A DNA stretch of 64,000 nt from Thermothelomyces thermophilus ATCC 42464 (lineage: Eukaryota > Ascomycota > Sordariomycetes > Sordariales > Chaetomiaceae): contig NC_016478.1 in assembly GCF_000226095.1 (NCBI RefSeq), positions 3,338,001-3,402,000 of the forward strand, in the 5' to 3' direction. The notes beneath the pieces were generated by a model, which saw only the letters and a list, made by a program, of their open reading frames with translations, ran no database searches and was not told the DNA's origin. Shown here piece by piece: positions 56,401 to 64,000 of the stretch (its first letter is position 1; every line of letters begins with the position of its first letter). A program made the position numbers and the translations under genes.

Positions 56401-56767
56401 GCTGGGGTACAAGGTGGACGAGTTTGGCGTCGTCAACGACGCCCGCGCCATGTTCGTCGAGGTCGAGAAGCTGCTCAGCGAGCTGCGCTCCGCCGAGGTC
56501 CGGCGCAACGTCCCGCCGGGCGGCCCCCACGGCGCCGGTGCTGGTAGCAGCGGCGGTGGTGCTGGCGGTGGTGCTGGCACGGGCACGCATACCAGGCAGG
56601 CCAGTGTGCTTGCCGGGCAAGGAGGTGGAGGAGCGCAAGCGGAGGGCGGGAAGGACGATGCCGCGGCCGCCGATGGTGCCGAGGAAGGAGGAGGGGATGG
56701 CGAGGGCGCGGAGGCGGGAGAAGGAGCTGGCGGGGCGGTGAAGAGGAGACGGATCGCACGGGGTTAA
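53495..56767 (+). CDS. Bromodomain protein of NuA4 (Bdc1/BRD8 type)
   Basis: Single exon, 1090 residues, beginning MNTSTTPHTPLETVLLFRGV from the ATG at 53495; the frame is open upstream but has no ATG. The N-terminal 130 residues (YGLTDDDFIRVSEALQNNGL, then a coiled coil) are the conserved BRD8-like head. A very long Pro/Gln/Ala/Ser-rich disordered middle (about 160-760) follows. The C-terminal bromodomain is clear: KFVLWTRSFNKVCGSAMEQI, then ANMFVAPIREKDAPGYHKVV, DLKTIRAAINHGN, and MFSNAVMYNPDP, whose Asn is the acetyl-lysine contact. In fission yeast the homolog Bdc1 is part of the NuA4 histone acetyltransferase complex. A Gly-rich run (about 940-960) and an alanine-rich tail come from simple repeats. 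The Tyr-Asn pair NAVMYNP is as expected for a functional pocket. Confidence 0.9.
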   Translation: MNTSTTPHTPLETVLLFRGVAKYGLTDDDFIRVSEALQNNGLIKNGPTYDARRLTPEILRELFLRLLREELRNESENTPGPDGALSPASKKRRLQSPPLLTLADAREHIEKIEAAYSKLYNAYLRHAIHEIRQFEQQYERLQGEIRELEKLGAPEPESEAKPQSPSAAQAPAKQDPGPANGVGPSPGSSPKPPQAAAPLSISQQPPDRNLQPLAFQTGSQQDAKTAPSPSPLPQTTSEKAPTVPRSPVPAHPESVASPQFGRQEAPKAPATKPAVAPKPPNGTPHQVLQAPQSVAQFQPAAPSPVPAGTAEGLQRPDHGAASKQAPAHPPTTNAQPPAQGQLKWEPPYQPNAPPRHVSNTHPQHAAQVFSPQSHLAPSQRSQQQPPPPHPSPGSIQGQASSRPLPPRQALAPPHSAGQLAPPPQSLVVKSPADAASGPNRQQPVPSNQPPGSGPQAQAQAQPPTHPQYQAYPVSTQGPAASGHPAPQAQPSHVAPSPRQAPSVVPPAPVPPVTAPPRPSPSLAAPQPPQQPPAIQPPTHTQQHAQRGAPSPAPGPSEAAQRYNPPYQPPRPAAVERIHPRHPAAASTPTPAARFGPAPSAPQTPSSMAVPQRLAGGSGTKWVSNSTPSTPKPGIEFRLGYDDVPSPAYEPTSPVLHPSAPPAVKDPQKREGPAETPKSKPGRLPASQRAQAASAPQPGPRPPSSAQRAESPAKQAAAVEREPPQVKHEANTPRLSTEAGDTTADESVSGRHPPPTRSTKRKREDLTPTPAQTPRANQQQDAPPDSPATSTTTTEGPKFVLWTRSFNKVCGSAMEQIIHHRFANMFVAPIREKDAPGYHKVVKQAQDLKTIRAAINHGNRAAAQAAASLPDGDPGTSSVWLPRTEDLVPPKSIINSSQLDRELAHMFSNAVMYNPDPHHGPGPAFLRGEVDDDEDGGGGADGAGGGGGGGGGGGGGGGGSGHTHAQDSGVLGYKVDEFGVVNDARAMFVEVEKLLSELRSAEVRRNVPPGGPHGAGAGSSGGGAGGGAGTGTHTRQASVLAGQGGGGAQAEGGKDDAAAADGAEEGGGDGEGAEAGEGAGGAVKRRRIARG

Positions 56768-57258
56768 GGCTGGTTGGTGTTGGTTGGTTGGGAGATATCC
56801 CGCCTCTAGATAAGAGTCTTGACCCAGCTGGCCAGGATTTTCTGTTTTATTTATTTTTTTTTTATTACCGGTGGGTGGGTGTTTTATTGGAGCATTGTTT
56901 GGGTTCTGTTTGGGTTATGTTATGTGGTTGTAATACGGATTCGGTTAGGAAGACTACCCCATTCTCCTCTCGGAGCAGCGGCGTCCGGTACACTTGAAGA
57001 TCAAGAAGTGGATCTACATGGCGTGCAGGCGAAGGAGCGTTTTGAACTTGACGTAGGGTCTCAACTAGCATCACAGCGAGGAGGGACGGGAACTGCCCTC
57101 GGAGCAAGTTCATTCTTCTTCTTCTTCTTTTTTTTTACCATCTCTGCACGGAGTCGGCGGACTCGATAATCCCAACTCCTCCCAACGCCTTTCCCTGTGA
57201 ACTCTGAAACGCCGAGTCGTATGAGTAAAGCAAAACGACGCGACACACAGAGCCGCGG
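56768..57258. other. Convergent spacer
   Basis: 3' flanks of the bromodomain gene and the HSPA12-like gene. T-rich and C/T-rich runs near 56838-56866 and 57118-57136. No gene is supported. Confidence 0.5.
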
Positions 57259-57508
57259 TCAGACATACTCGGCCGTGACCGAGTTGTATCTCACGCCATT
57301 GTATAACAGCGTATACTGCGTTGAGGCGGAGAGGTCTAGACGCACAAGAACACGTTAGCATCCGAGAGAGAGACCTGGGTCTCGACCCTCCACGCAAGAC
57401 AAGACTTACAGACTGCTTCGATCTTGCAGTTCAACTCGTAATACCACTGTTCCGCCATTAGCGCATTAAACCCGGCAGAATAAAGGGGAGAAAGAAGAAG
57501 GAAAGGGA

Positions 57509-57601
<93 letters not shown>

Positions 57602-59506
57602 CTTACCTGACCGTCGCTTCCCTTCCTCTTCTTCAGCTGTTCCTCGGGGATGTGGCTCACGTCCGCCTCGACGTGGCACAGCATGGAGACGTTCTCGTCC
57701 CTGACGAAGGGGGCCTCCCTGGCGGTGAGGTCGGCGTAGATGTCCATGCGGATCTTCTTGACGTGGCCCTGGGCGACGGGGCCGGTCCAGACGAAGCGGG
57801 TGTAGAAGGGCTCGTTCTCGGACACGACGTCGCCGCGGCGGATGAACCACTCCATGGCGTAGACCTTCCAGCAGCCGTCGAGGCCGCACCAGTGCTTCTT
57901 GTGGCGCAGGTGGGCGTGGAGCTTCTCGTCGTAGCGGACGCGCCACTCGGTGCCGTAGTGCTTGCGCGCCCGCCGGTTCTGCACGCGCACCGCCGTCAGC
58001 CGCTCGGGCGCGCTCTGCGCCAGGCCCTTCATCACGGCGCCCTGGACCACGGCCAGCCAGGCGTTGGGCGGCTGCAGGATCTGCACCGACGGGTCGACCG
58101 CCCCGCGCAGGCGCTCCTTGAGGTAGTTGGAGGCGCCGAAACCGCCGACGAGGAGGACGGCCTTGATGGGCACTTTGGAGGCCGAGATCTGGTCCTTGAC
58201 GAGCTTCACGACTTCTTGGACGACCGGCTCGAAGATGACGCGAAGGTCTGAGGCCTGAGATAACTGGTTAGGAACAAAAGGGAGAGAGGTGTTCGGGGTG
58301 AGAAGTTGGGGGGGGGGGGCAGCTGGAGAAGCGCACCTTGAGAGCGTACCGACCGCGGTTGATGCCGAGTTCTTTGTTGTTGGCCAGCCCACCGACGGGG
58401 ATGGTGTATGTGTCGCCGTCTCTGGCGTTCAGGGTAAATTGACGCTTGACCTGCAGCGCGTTAGGTGAAATGTACGGACGTACAGTGCATCCATGTCTCG
58501 TCGTCGAGAGCAGGAGACATACCGTCTTCTCGAATCTCTCCATTGCATCAGCCAGCACCTCGTCGTCGAACCCGTCTAGTTTCCCCAGTTTTGCTTTGAG
58601 GAACTTGGCAAACCTCATGTTGAGGAAGGTAGAACCACAGAGTGCACCGGTGCCAGGAGTCGCCTCCTGGACTTCGAGGATCGGCCTGAGGCTGGTGATG
58701 GTGTAAGATATGAGATCGACCGTGCCGCCCCCGGCGTCACAAATGACGAAGCTGCATGCAGGTTTAGTGTATGCTGAACGACCCAACCATACCAAGGCCC
58801 GGAGCTCACCTGTCGCCAACTTCGAGGCCGTGGGGATCCAGGCCGTGGAGAGCGTATATGGCGGCCGCCTCGGGCTCGGATATAAGGTGGATCGGGGCCT
58901 TAGTCGCCGATAGGCCTGCCGCTTTCTGACATGCTTGTCTCGTCTTCTCCTTGGCCAGGTCGCTCCATATGGCAGGAACCGTGATGACGAACTCAAGAGG
59001 CGTGCTTTTGACGACGCCCTCGCCCAGCTTCTCGCGCAAGGTATACATCAGATGGTTACCAAGAGCCGACACGTAGTCGGTTACAAGCCTGTCAACATCG
59101 CGGCCGCCTCGCCTGGCAGCGCTGGTGACGGCAGTCCCCATGGACTGAAGAGAGGGGTCGAGGTCGCTGGACAAGTCAGCACGACGGTCATGACGCGAAA
59201 AGGGGCAGAAGATTAAGGCCAGGAGAACAAAACTCACAGCTTGAACCACTCGACCACCTCTTCTGGGGGCGTGTTCACGGGGATGGAGAAACCCCATTCT
59301 GGCTCTCCATCGTTATAGCGCAACCTTGTGGGGACCTTATCCGAAGACTCGCCCTCCGGGGTTGTTTTCGAGATGGGCCAAACAGTGATGGCAACCCGGC
59401 GGTCGGGACGCTGCGTTTCCGCCCAGGCTACGCCGGAGTATGTGGTGCCAAAGTCGATCCCGACAATGATCTTGCGCTCATCGATGCTGAGCCTGTCGAA
59501 GTCCAT
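57259..59506 (-). CDS. HSPA12-like Hsp70-fold ATPase, seven exons
   Basis: Exons 59506-59238, 59166-58810, 58751-58523, 58450-58337, 58254-57607, 57446-57410 and 57335-57259 encode 576 residues; all joins keep frame. The protein belongs to the atypical Hsp70 group (HSPA12-like) greatly expanded in filamentous fungi. Motifs: IIVGIDFGTTYSGVAWAETQ (phosphate 1), VITVPAIWSD, AAAIYAL, FVICDAGGGTVDLISYTITS (phosphate 2) and LLVGGFGASNYLKERL. The C-terminal part differs from ordinary Hsp70: a beta-rich domain ending QWYYELNCKIEAV, YLSASTQYTLLYNGVRYNSV, instead of a peptide-binding and lid domain. A 37-nt microexon precedes the last exon. The 160-nt intron before it contains about 41 GA repeats (CT on the coding strand). 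Function is unknown; it may be a signal sensor rather than a chaperone. Confidence 0.9.
57513..57594. repeat. (GA)n microsatellite in an intron
   Basis: About 41 uninterrupted GA repeats within the 160-nt intron 5 of the HSPA12-like gene. On the coding strand they make a long CT tract between donor and acceptor, directly upstream of the 37-nt microexon. Confidence 0.95.
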
Positions 59507-60974
59507 CGCGGCTAGCTCCTGAGGGGTTCACTCAGGAGCTGGGAATGCTTCGGGTGAGTTGTCAAGGTATGTATAATACAACGATATGATGGGGCAGAAG
59601 AAATAGCGACGCATCAAAAACTGAGAGGATAGTGAGAGATGCACGCACGCCGCCAGGACTGACCGCCGCTCAAACGGGAATGATAAATTACTTTCAGGAA
59701 AAGTGAGTCCTGGCCCGGTTTAAGATGCGAAGTTGCTGTGTGCTACCTACATGACAGAACGGCAAAGCGGCAGCAGCAGTGGCAGCGGATAGTTTCCAAA
59801 GCATGCCCGCACAGTCGAAACAGGCTCATAGTGTATCTCTCTGCTCGAACAGCTGGAGGAGATACGAACCCCAAGAAGAACAACTGGCCGTACGATGCAT
59901 GGAGCCGGACTTGCAGCGTGTCACGAATGCCTAACCGCATCCACCAAAGTCAATGGCATTGTCCACTGGGCTCCGTCCACTGGGCTCCGGGCCCAGTTCA
60001 GCGCCATTACCCGCAAGTTATCTGCTTGTCGGAGCTGCCCTCTTTTTTTCTGTCTGTGATCGCCGGTGTGTATGTACACGGCAACTCCATCGCTGGTATC
60101 GGGTCCGCCAACTTAGGTTCCATCGTTGGGTTGCCGTGGACAGGAGCAATGGACAGCAAACAGAGAGAGTGGGACAGAGAACGGAAACGGCGTCAGGTTG
60201 CCAGACAGGCGGGCAGGGTGGGGCACCGTGATTAACACCAGGCAACTCGAAGGGATGGACTGGCAAGTGGGGCGAACCGTGGGGCACTCGCCATCGTGGC
60301 AGCCCTGCCTGCCGCCAAGCAGAGGAAAGTGCCCGACCATCGGCCATGCGCTGTGATGTCCTTCCGGAGGCTATAAACTGCGGAAATCCGCCTGCCACCT
60401 AATAGTTTATTTCTCCTTTAAGGTTCGGGTATGGTAGAGACCGGAACCAGCGTCCAGTATATCCATTGTTGTCTCGGGATATTCTCCACACGAGCCAGGC
60501 TCGTGAATGGATGTGGGAAGCTTAATTCACAATTAACAAACGGTAAGAGCTGACCTGTGCAACTCACCCGCCTGCTCCTGTCAAGAAATTGATATGTACC
60601 GAGTTATACATATAGGTCTCTGCATAGTATTGAACCTGAGGCCCTGTATGTACAGTACATAGGTGTTCTGCATTCGGCCCGGAGCCTCGCTGGTGCCAGA
60701 GCCTGGCTCTGGGGCTGTGTTGTATTAATGGTGTGGAAGGTGCTACCTTAACGCGTATTATGTGATTATGTAGTCCGTATGTACTGTACCTACCTATCCT
60801 GGCCAGGAAAGGAACTTCAACCTGTTAGCTAGTCTGCGCTCGTGCGCACCGTTTTGGTGGCGCAGCTCTTCACCCTGGCCAATTTGAATGAGAAGGCGGA
60901 AAGGCTTTGAATAGGAAACAATTTCTCATTCTCATCACCAACATCGCTTGGTTCACGCTCCAAGACTGTTCGCC
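59507..60974. other. Gene-free divergent spacer
   Basis: Contains upstream regions of the HSPA12-like gene (minus) and the orphan gene (plus). A direct repeat TCCACTGGGCTCCG occurs twice near 59960-59990. GTACAGTAC/GTACTGTAC words lie near 60650 and 60780. No gene is supported. Confidence 0.5.
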
Positions 60975-62321
60975 ATGGCGTTTCACACCAACTTGCCGCT
61001 CCCACCCTCCACTACATTGACCCGCAGCGTGTCTGACACCCTGAATCGCAAGCTCAATTTTCTCGAGAACGACTCCGATGCCGATCTCTTTTCTGGAAGG
61101 CCTGGACAAAGCCTTGGACGAGCGGTTTTGGCTCGGATATCGAGTGATCCTTCTTCCAGTACTCGCAAGGTTCTGACCCGACCGATCGAATATCCAGGCA
61201 ATTCTCCCAGCCTAGCAGACGACACCAACCCCACAGGGGATGGCATACGGCAAAGCTTTCCGTACTACTCGAGAAACACGAACAACAGGCGGCGGGACCA
61301 GCGAAGCCTTTCCGAGAGCGGTTCTGGGATTAGAGGCGCTTATTCGCGATCCCTCACTACCGATACGGGTAATATGGCTTCCGACCCTGAGCTTGTCTTG
61401 TTCTGGCTTCACGGAGACTAAACAAGCTTGGTTCAACTTTCAGCAACGGCGCAGGCAGTCAAGACAGCACGGTACCCGGTGCTCTATGAGAAACTCAAGG
61501 CACCGGCGGCCGCGAAAAAAGCGTTGAAGATCTGGAAAGAGAGGAAGCAAGGCGCGGTGGGGGAGATCCCCGCCGGTGCTCTTGCGCTGGAGACACATGA
61601 CCGGCCTCTCCTCCGAGATGGCCGGACAGCGTCCGATAACAATGGCTCAGGCCGGACCGCTCAAGTGCAGGATCCCGGTGAGGTTTACCGCTGTGACCGG
61701 AGTAAAGCCCCTCGCGACAGCAGCCGGTGCACGACCCGCTCAGGTAACAGAACTCTAGCACCTCTCCCCTCCGCCGCTTCTCCAGTTACCGCGCCTTCGA
61801 CCTCCGGGGCGCTCGTCGCTAGTCGCAAGGCAAGGGCTGCCAACGACTTCCCGCCGCAGCACATGACATTCTTCGGACCCTTGCTCGAACAGACGAAGCG
61901 CGGGAGGCGTCTTCGCATCACCTGCACACTGGAGAAGTCGTACCCGAACTTCCACATTGAGTGCGACTACACCTATGTCGACAAGTCGGAGAGAGTTAAC
62001 TCCAGTCAAACGGACACGCGCATATCGTCTGCGGTCATTAGAACAAGAGAAAACATCTGGATTGTCGTTTTTGAGCAGATGGGATACAATGAGGAGTTCA
62101 TAAAGGGGCTCGTGGGCGAGACGGAATATGCCAGGCTGGATGGCGACGTGGGCGAGCCGATCAAGGGCCATGGAAAGACATCTGACCTCGCGACTGTGAA
62201 GGTCCATAAGAAAATCAAGATCCCCGAGGGGTTTGACCTGGGCGGGATATGGTGCAAGGCAGCCGACTTTTACGAGATGAGGATCTATGTTCCGGCGAAG
62301 GAATACAAACACAAAGAATGA
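60975..62321 (+). CDS. Orphan protein of unknown function
   Basis: Exons 60975-61368 and 61444-62321, with a 75-nt intron (GTAATA donor, ACTAAAC branch, TTCAG acceptor), give 423 residues. The start is MAFHTNLPLPPSTTLTRSVS. A further, in-frame 66-nt intron at 61678-61743 (GTGAGG to CTCAG) is possible and would shorten it to about 401. The N-terminal 130 residues are Ser/Arg-rich and disordered; residues about 130-270 have helices and disordered linkers; the C-terminal 150 residues look ordered (HMTFFGPLLEQTKRGRRLRI, IECDYTYVDKSERV, IWIVVFEQMGYNEEFIKGLV). I do not recognise a family. No signal peptide or membrane segment is visible. Confidence 0.6.
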
Positions 62322-62496
62322 CTTGTGAGGCTGCTTAATATTAATCAGGTAGGCACTTGTTCGAGTTCTGCTATAGTGCTTGATAAGCGGTTCAATGATT
62401 TAATAACTATTAATCGTCTGGTAAAAGCAGATCATGCCATGACTTAATTTCTTATGCTGGGGTTTCAATAACTTTCTCCGTCCTATCTACGTGTAA
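62322..62496. other. Convergent spacer
   Basis: Short AT-rich stretch between converging genes, with TTAATATTAATC-like words. No feature is supported. Confidence 0.45.
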
Positions 62497-63604
62497 TTAA
62501 TAGCTAACTGACCCCATTTCGATTCGTTGCCTCGCCCTTGGAGCTATCGATATGAGTTGGTTATTATCATTATTACTCCCCCTGCCGTCCACCTTTCCCA
62601 GTAAGAGGGAGCCGAGCTCGATAAGGGGGCCTATAAGCATCGTCATGGCCAAGACTTGTCCAAAGGTCCACTCGTCGAGCCCAGGACCCAGCGGATTTCT
62701 TCTGATCATCAACTCAAGCATGACGGCGAGGTATATCGTGCCGGCCACGTAGCCGACCAGCTGGTACACGCTCGGCCTCTTCTTTGCTCCATCCTCATCC
62801 CATCCTCCTCCTCCTCCGAAGAAGAAGTCGCGAAAGTCACGGCCGAATATCATGTCGACGCCCACGCACGTGACGAAGAGCAAGGAGCAGCCGAGACCAA
62901 CCAGCAGGAAGGCAAGGGCGCCGACGAACAGCCAACGGAGAATGGGGTTGGTGGCCGAGATGTCGACGCCGAAGAGGACGTAGACGACGCGGCTATTGCA
63001 TTCGGGGCGGTCGCCAAAGGTCGGCGCCGTGGCGAAGACGTAGATGAGGTAGACGAGCGACCCGGTCGCCGCGAGCACGTAGAAGGCCAAGAAGGCGACG
63101 CGGCGGACGACGCCGGCGCGGTACCGCCCCACGGGGCGGGCCGAGAGGCCCACCATGGCGAGCAGGTTGAAGACGCACAGGGCGTGGAACAGGTCGAACG
63201 ACCGGCGGGCCGTGATGATGACGGTCGTCAGGAAGAAGGCGAGCCCCGTCACGCCCAGGGACGACTCGATGGCCGTGGAGAGCTCGGCCGAATTGAAGGT
63301 GAAGGCGCAGAGGTGGTTGGACAGGGTGAGGACGTAGAGTGAGACGCGGATCCGGGAGTGTGTTAATAAGAGGAAACGAATTAGGTATGTACAGTACCTA
63401 ATCCGGACCAGACTGAAGGAAGTAGTTTATCAGAGAGAAAGAGGAATTGAAAAGAAATCGGGAAAATAAAAGGGAAAGAAAAGGGAAAGGAAAAAAAAGA
63501 ATAAGAGAAAAAAAGAAAGGTTAAAGAAAGAAGAATCTTACCCCGACTCCAACTACATCGGGATTGGGCTCTATAAGACAGGCCTCGGTCGAGTGCGCTT
63601 CCAT
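62497..63604 (-). CDS. Multi-pass membrane protein of unknown function
   Basis: The main exon (about 63390-62497) encodes several hydrophobic segments: VSLYVLTLSNHLCAFTF, FFLTTVIITARRSFDLFHAL, VFNLLAMVGLSARP, FLAFYVLAATGSLVYLIYVF, FVGALAFLLVGLGCSLLFVT and LAVMLELMIRRN. This gives about six to eight helices, with a poly-Gly loop after RDFFFG. A first exon starting MEAHSTEACLIEPNPDVVGV at 63604 is likely, since NPDVVGVGVR followed by a membrane helix is common in this fungal membrane family. The donor GTAAGA at about 63540 is good, but the exact acceptor before RIRVSLYV could not be fixed; a small intermediate exon may exist. Protein length is about 300. No function can be assigned. Confidence 0.6.
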
Positions 63605-63753
63605 ATTATCGGTCGCCGGCGCCGGCGGGCTGACAGGAGTAATTAAGAGGTGCGGAGTGAGTCGCGGTGCTGCGCGCCAAACGTGCGGCGTTCTTCTGTT
63701 TGAGGCGAAAATCAATGGCTGACAAAGGCAATATATTAAGCATCGAGGTGTCC
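63605..63753. other. Short upstream region
   Basis: About 150 bp between the membrane protein start and the LTR-like block. It presumably contains the promoter, now limited on the right by the insertion. Confidence 0.35.
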
Positions 63754-63968
63754 TGTTGCCGAACGCAGTGATGAGCTTCCTGGAGCGTTGAAAGCAGTGT
63801 CTGTAGTAGGTGGCTGTACAAAGGAAAGAGTGCCTTGTTAAACTATCTACAAAGGAGACAAAACGACTGATATTTATAGACAAAGGAGCTAGCCAGGGCG
63901 TTAAACAGCCTTATATAGCTATGGCAAACGCGTGGCTAATACGTTTAGAAGCTCTATAGCTTCCGACA
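63754..63968 (-). mobile_element. LTR-like end of a Copia-type fossil, continuing past the right edge
   Basis: Read on the minus strand, the block starts TGTCGGAAGC at 63968, contains CTATATAAGG and TATAAATATC (TATA-like), and may end at TTCGGCAACA near 63754, giving TG...CA with a short inverted end. Just upstream of it on the minus strand is AACTAGGGGGTA, a purine tract as found before the 3' LTR of Copia-type elements, so the internal region would lie beyond position 64000. At about 215 bp the block has a fitting size. Only one LTR is in the window, so family, wholeness and age cannot be judged. It lies about 150 bp upstream of the start of the membrane-protein gene. Confidence 0.4.
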
Positions 63969-64000
63969 TACCCCCTAGTTAAACGTGGTAGTTATTTAAC

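Noticed and set aside
54546-56741. 731-codon overlapping frame in the bromodomain gene
   Set aside because: Arg/Pro-rich shadow produced by Pro/Gln-rich coding sequence in another frame.

Overview
The window is nuclear DNA of a filamentous ascomycete, most likely a Sordariomycete close to the Sordariales/Chaetomiaceae. The basis is gene structure (spliceosomal introns mostly of 50-250 nt with GTRNGY donors and CTAAC/CTGAC branch sites), a G+C-rich coding style between AT-richer spacers, and gene content: a GH11 xylanase, a HET-domain relic, a NuA4 bromodomain protein and Pezizomycotina-style coiled-coil proteins. The species cannot be fixed from sequence alone. All exon joins were worked out by hand from splice signals and frame, without transcript support.

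Layout. 0-8 kb: two coiled-coil proteins of unknown role (774-2330 +, 3428-5752 -) and a MAPR/Dap1-like cytochrome b5-fold membrane protein (6522-7458 +). 8-18 kb: a GPI-type secreted cupredoxin, a CENP-X/MHF2 histone-fold protein with a long disordered N-terminus, the mitochondrial ADP/ATP carrier, a head-to-head pair of ribosomal protein genes (eS25 and uS7) and a GNAT acetyltransferase. 18-24 kb: a long stretch without protein genes that holds a tandem array of six box C/D-like small-RNA units (20.2-21.3 kb), the most unusual object in the window. 24-36 kb: GPI3/PIG-A and the DEAD-box helicase Dbp6 as a divergent pair, a broken HET-domain gene, and the ER-lumenal Hsp70-like chaperone Lhs1/GRP170. 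37-46 kb: a coiled-coil/poly-Q protein, an APH-fold kinase-like protein, an acyl-protein-thioesterase-like hydrolase and the GH11 xylanase with plausible regulatory sites. 47-53 kb: a broken bZIP/CSA chimeric locus, a 507-residue secreted protein and an alkaline ceramidase. 53-64 kb: a Bdc1/BRD8-type bromodomain protein, an HSPA12-like Hsp70 relative with seven exons, an orphan protein, a multi-pass membrane protein, and what looks like one LTR of a Copia-type fossil at the right edge.

There is no operon or metabolic cluster. The genes are mostly housekeeping (ribosome, ribosome assembly, mitochondrial nucleotide exchange, GPI anchors, ER folding, kinetochore/DNA repair, chromatin) with secretory and accessory genes between them. 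The two accessory pockets (about 18-24 kb and 28-32 kb) hold the repeat array and the HET relic.
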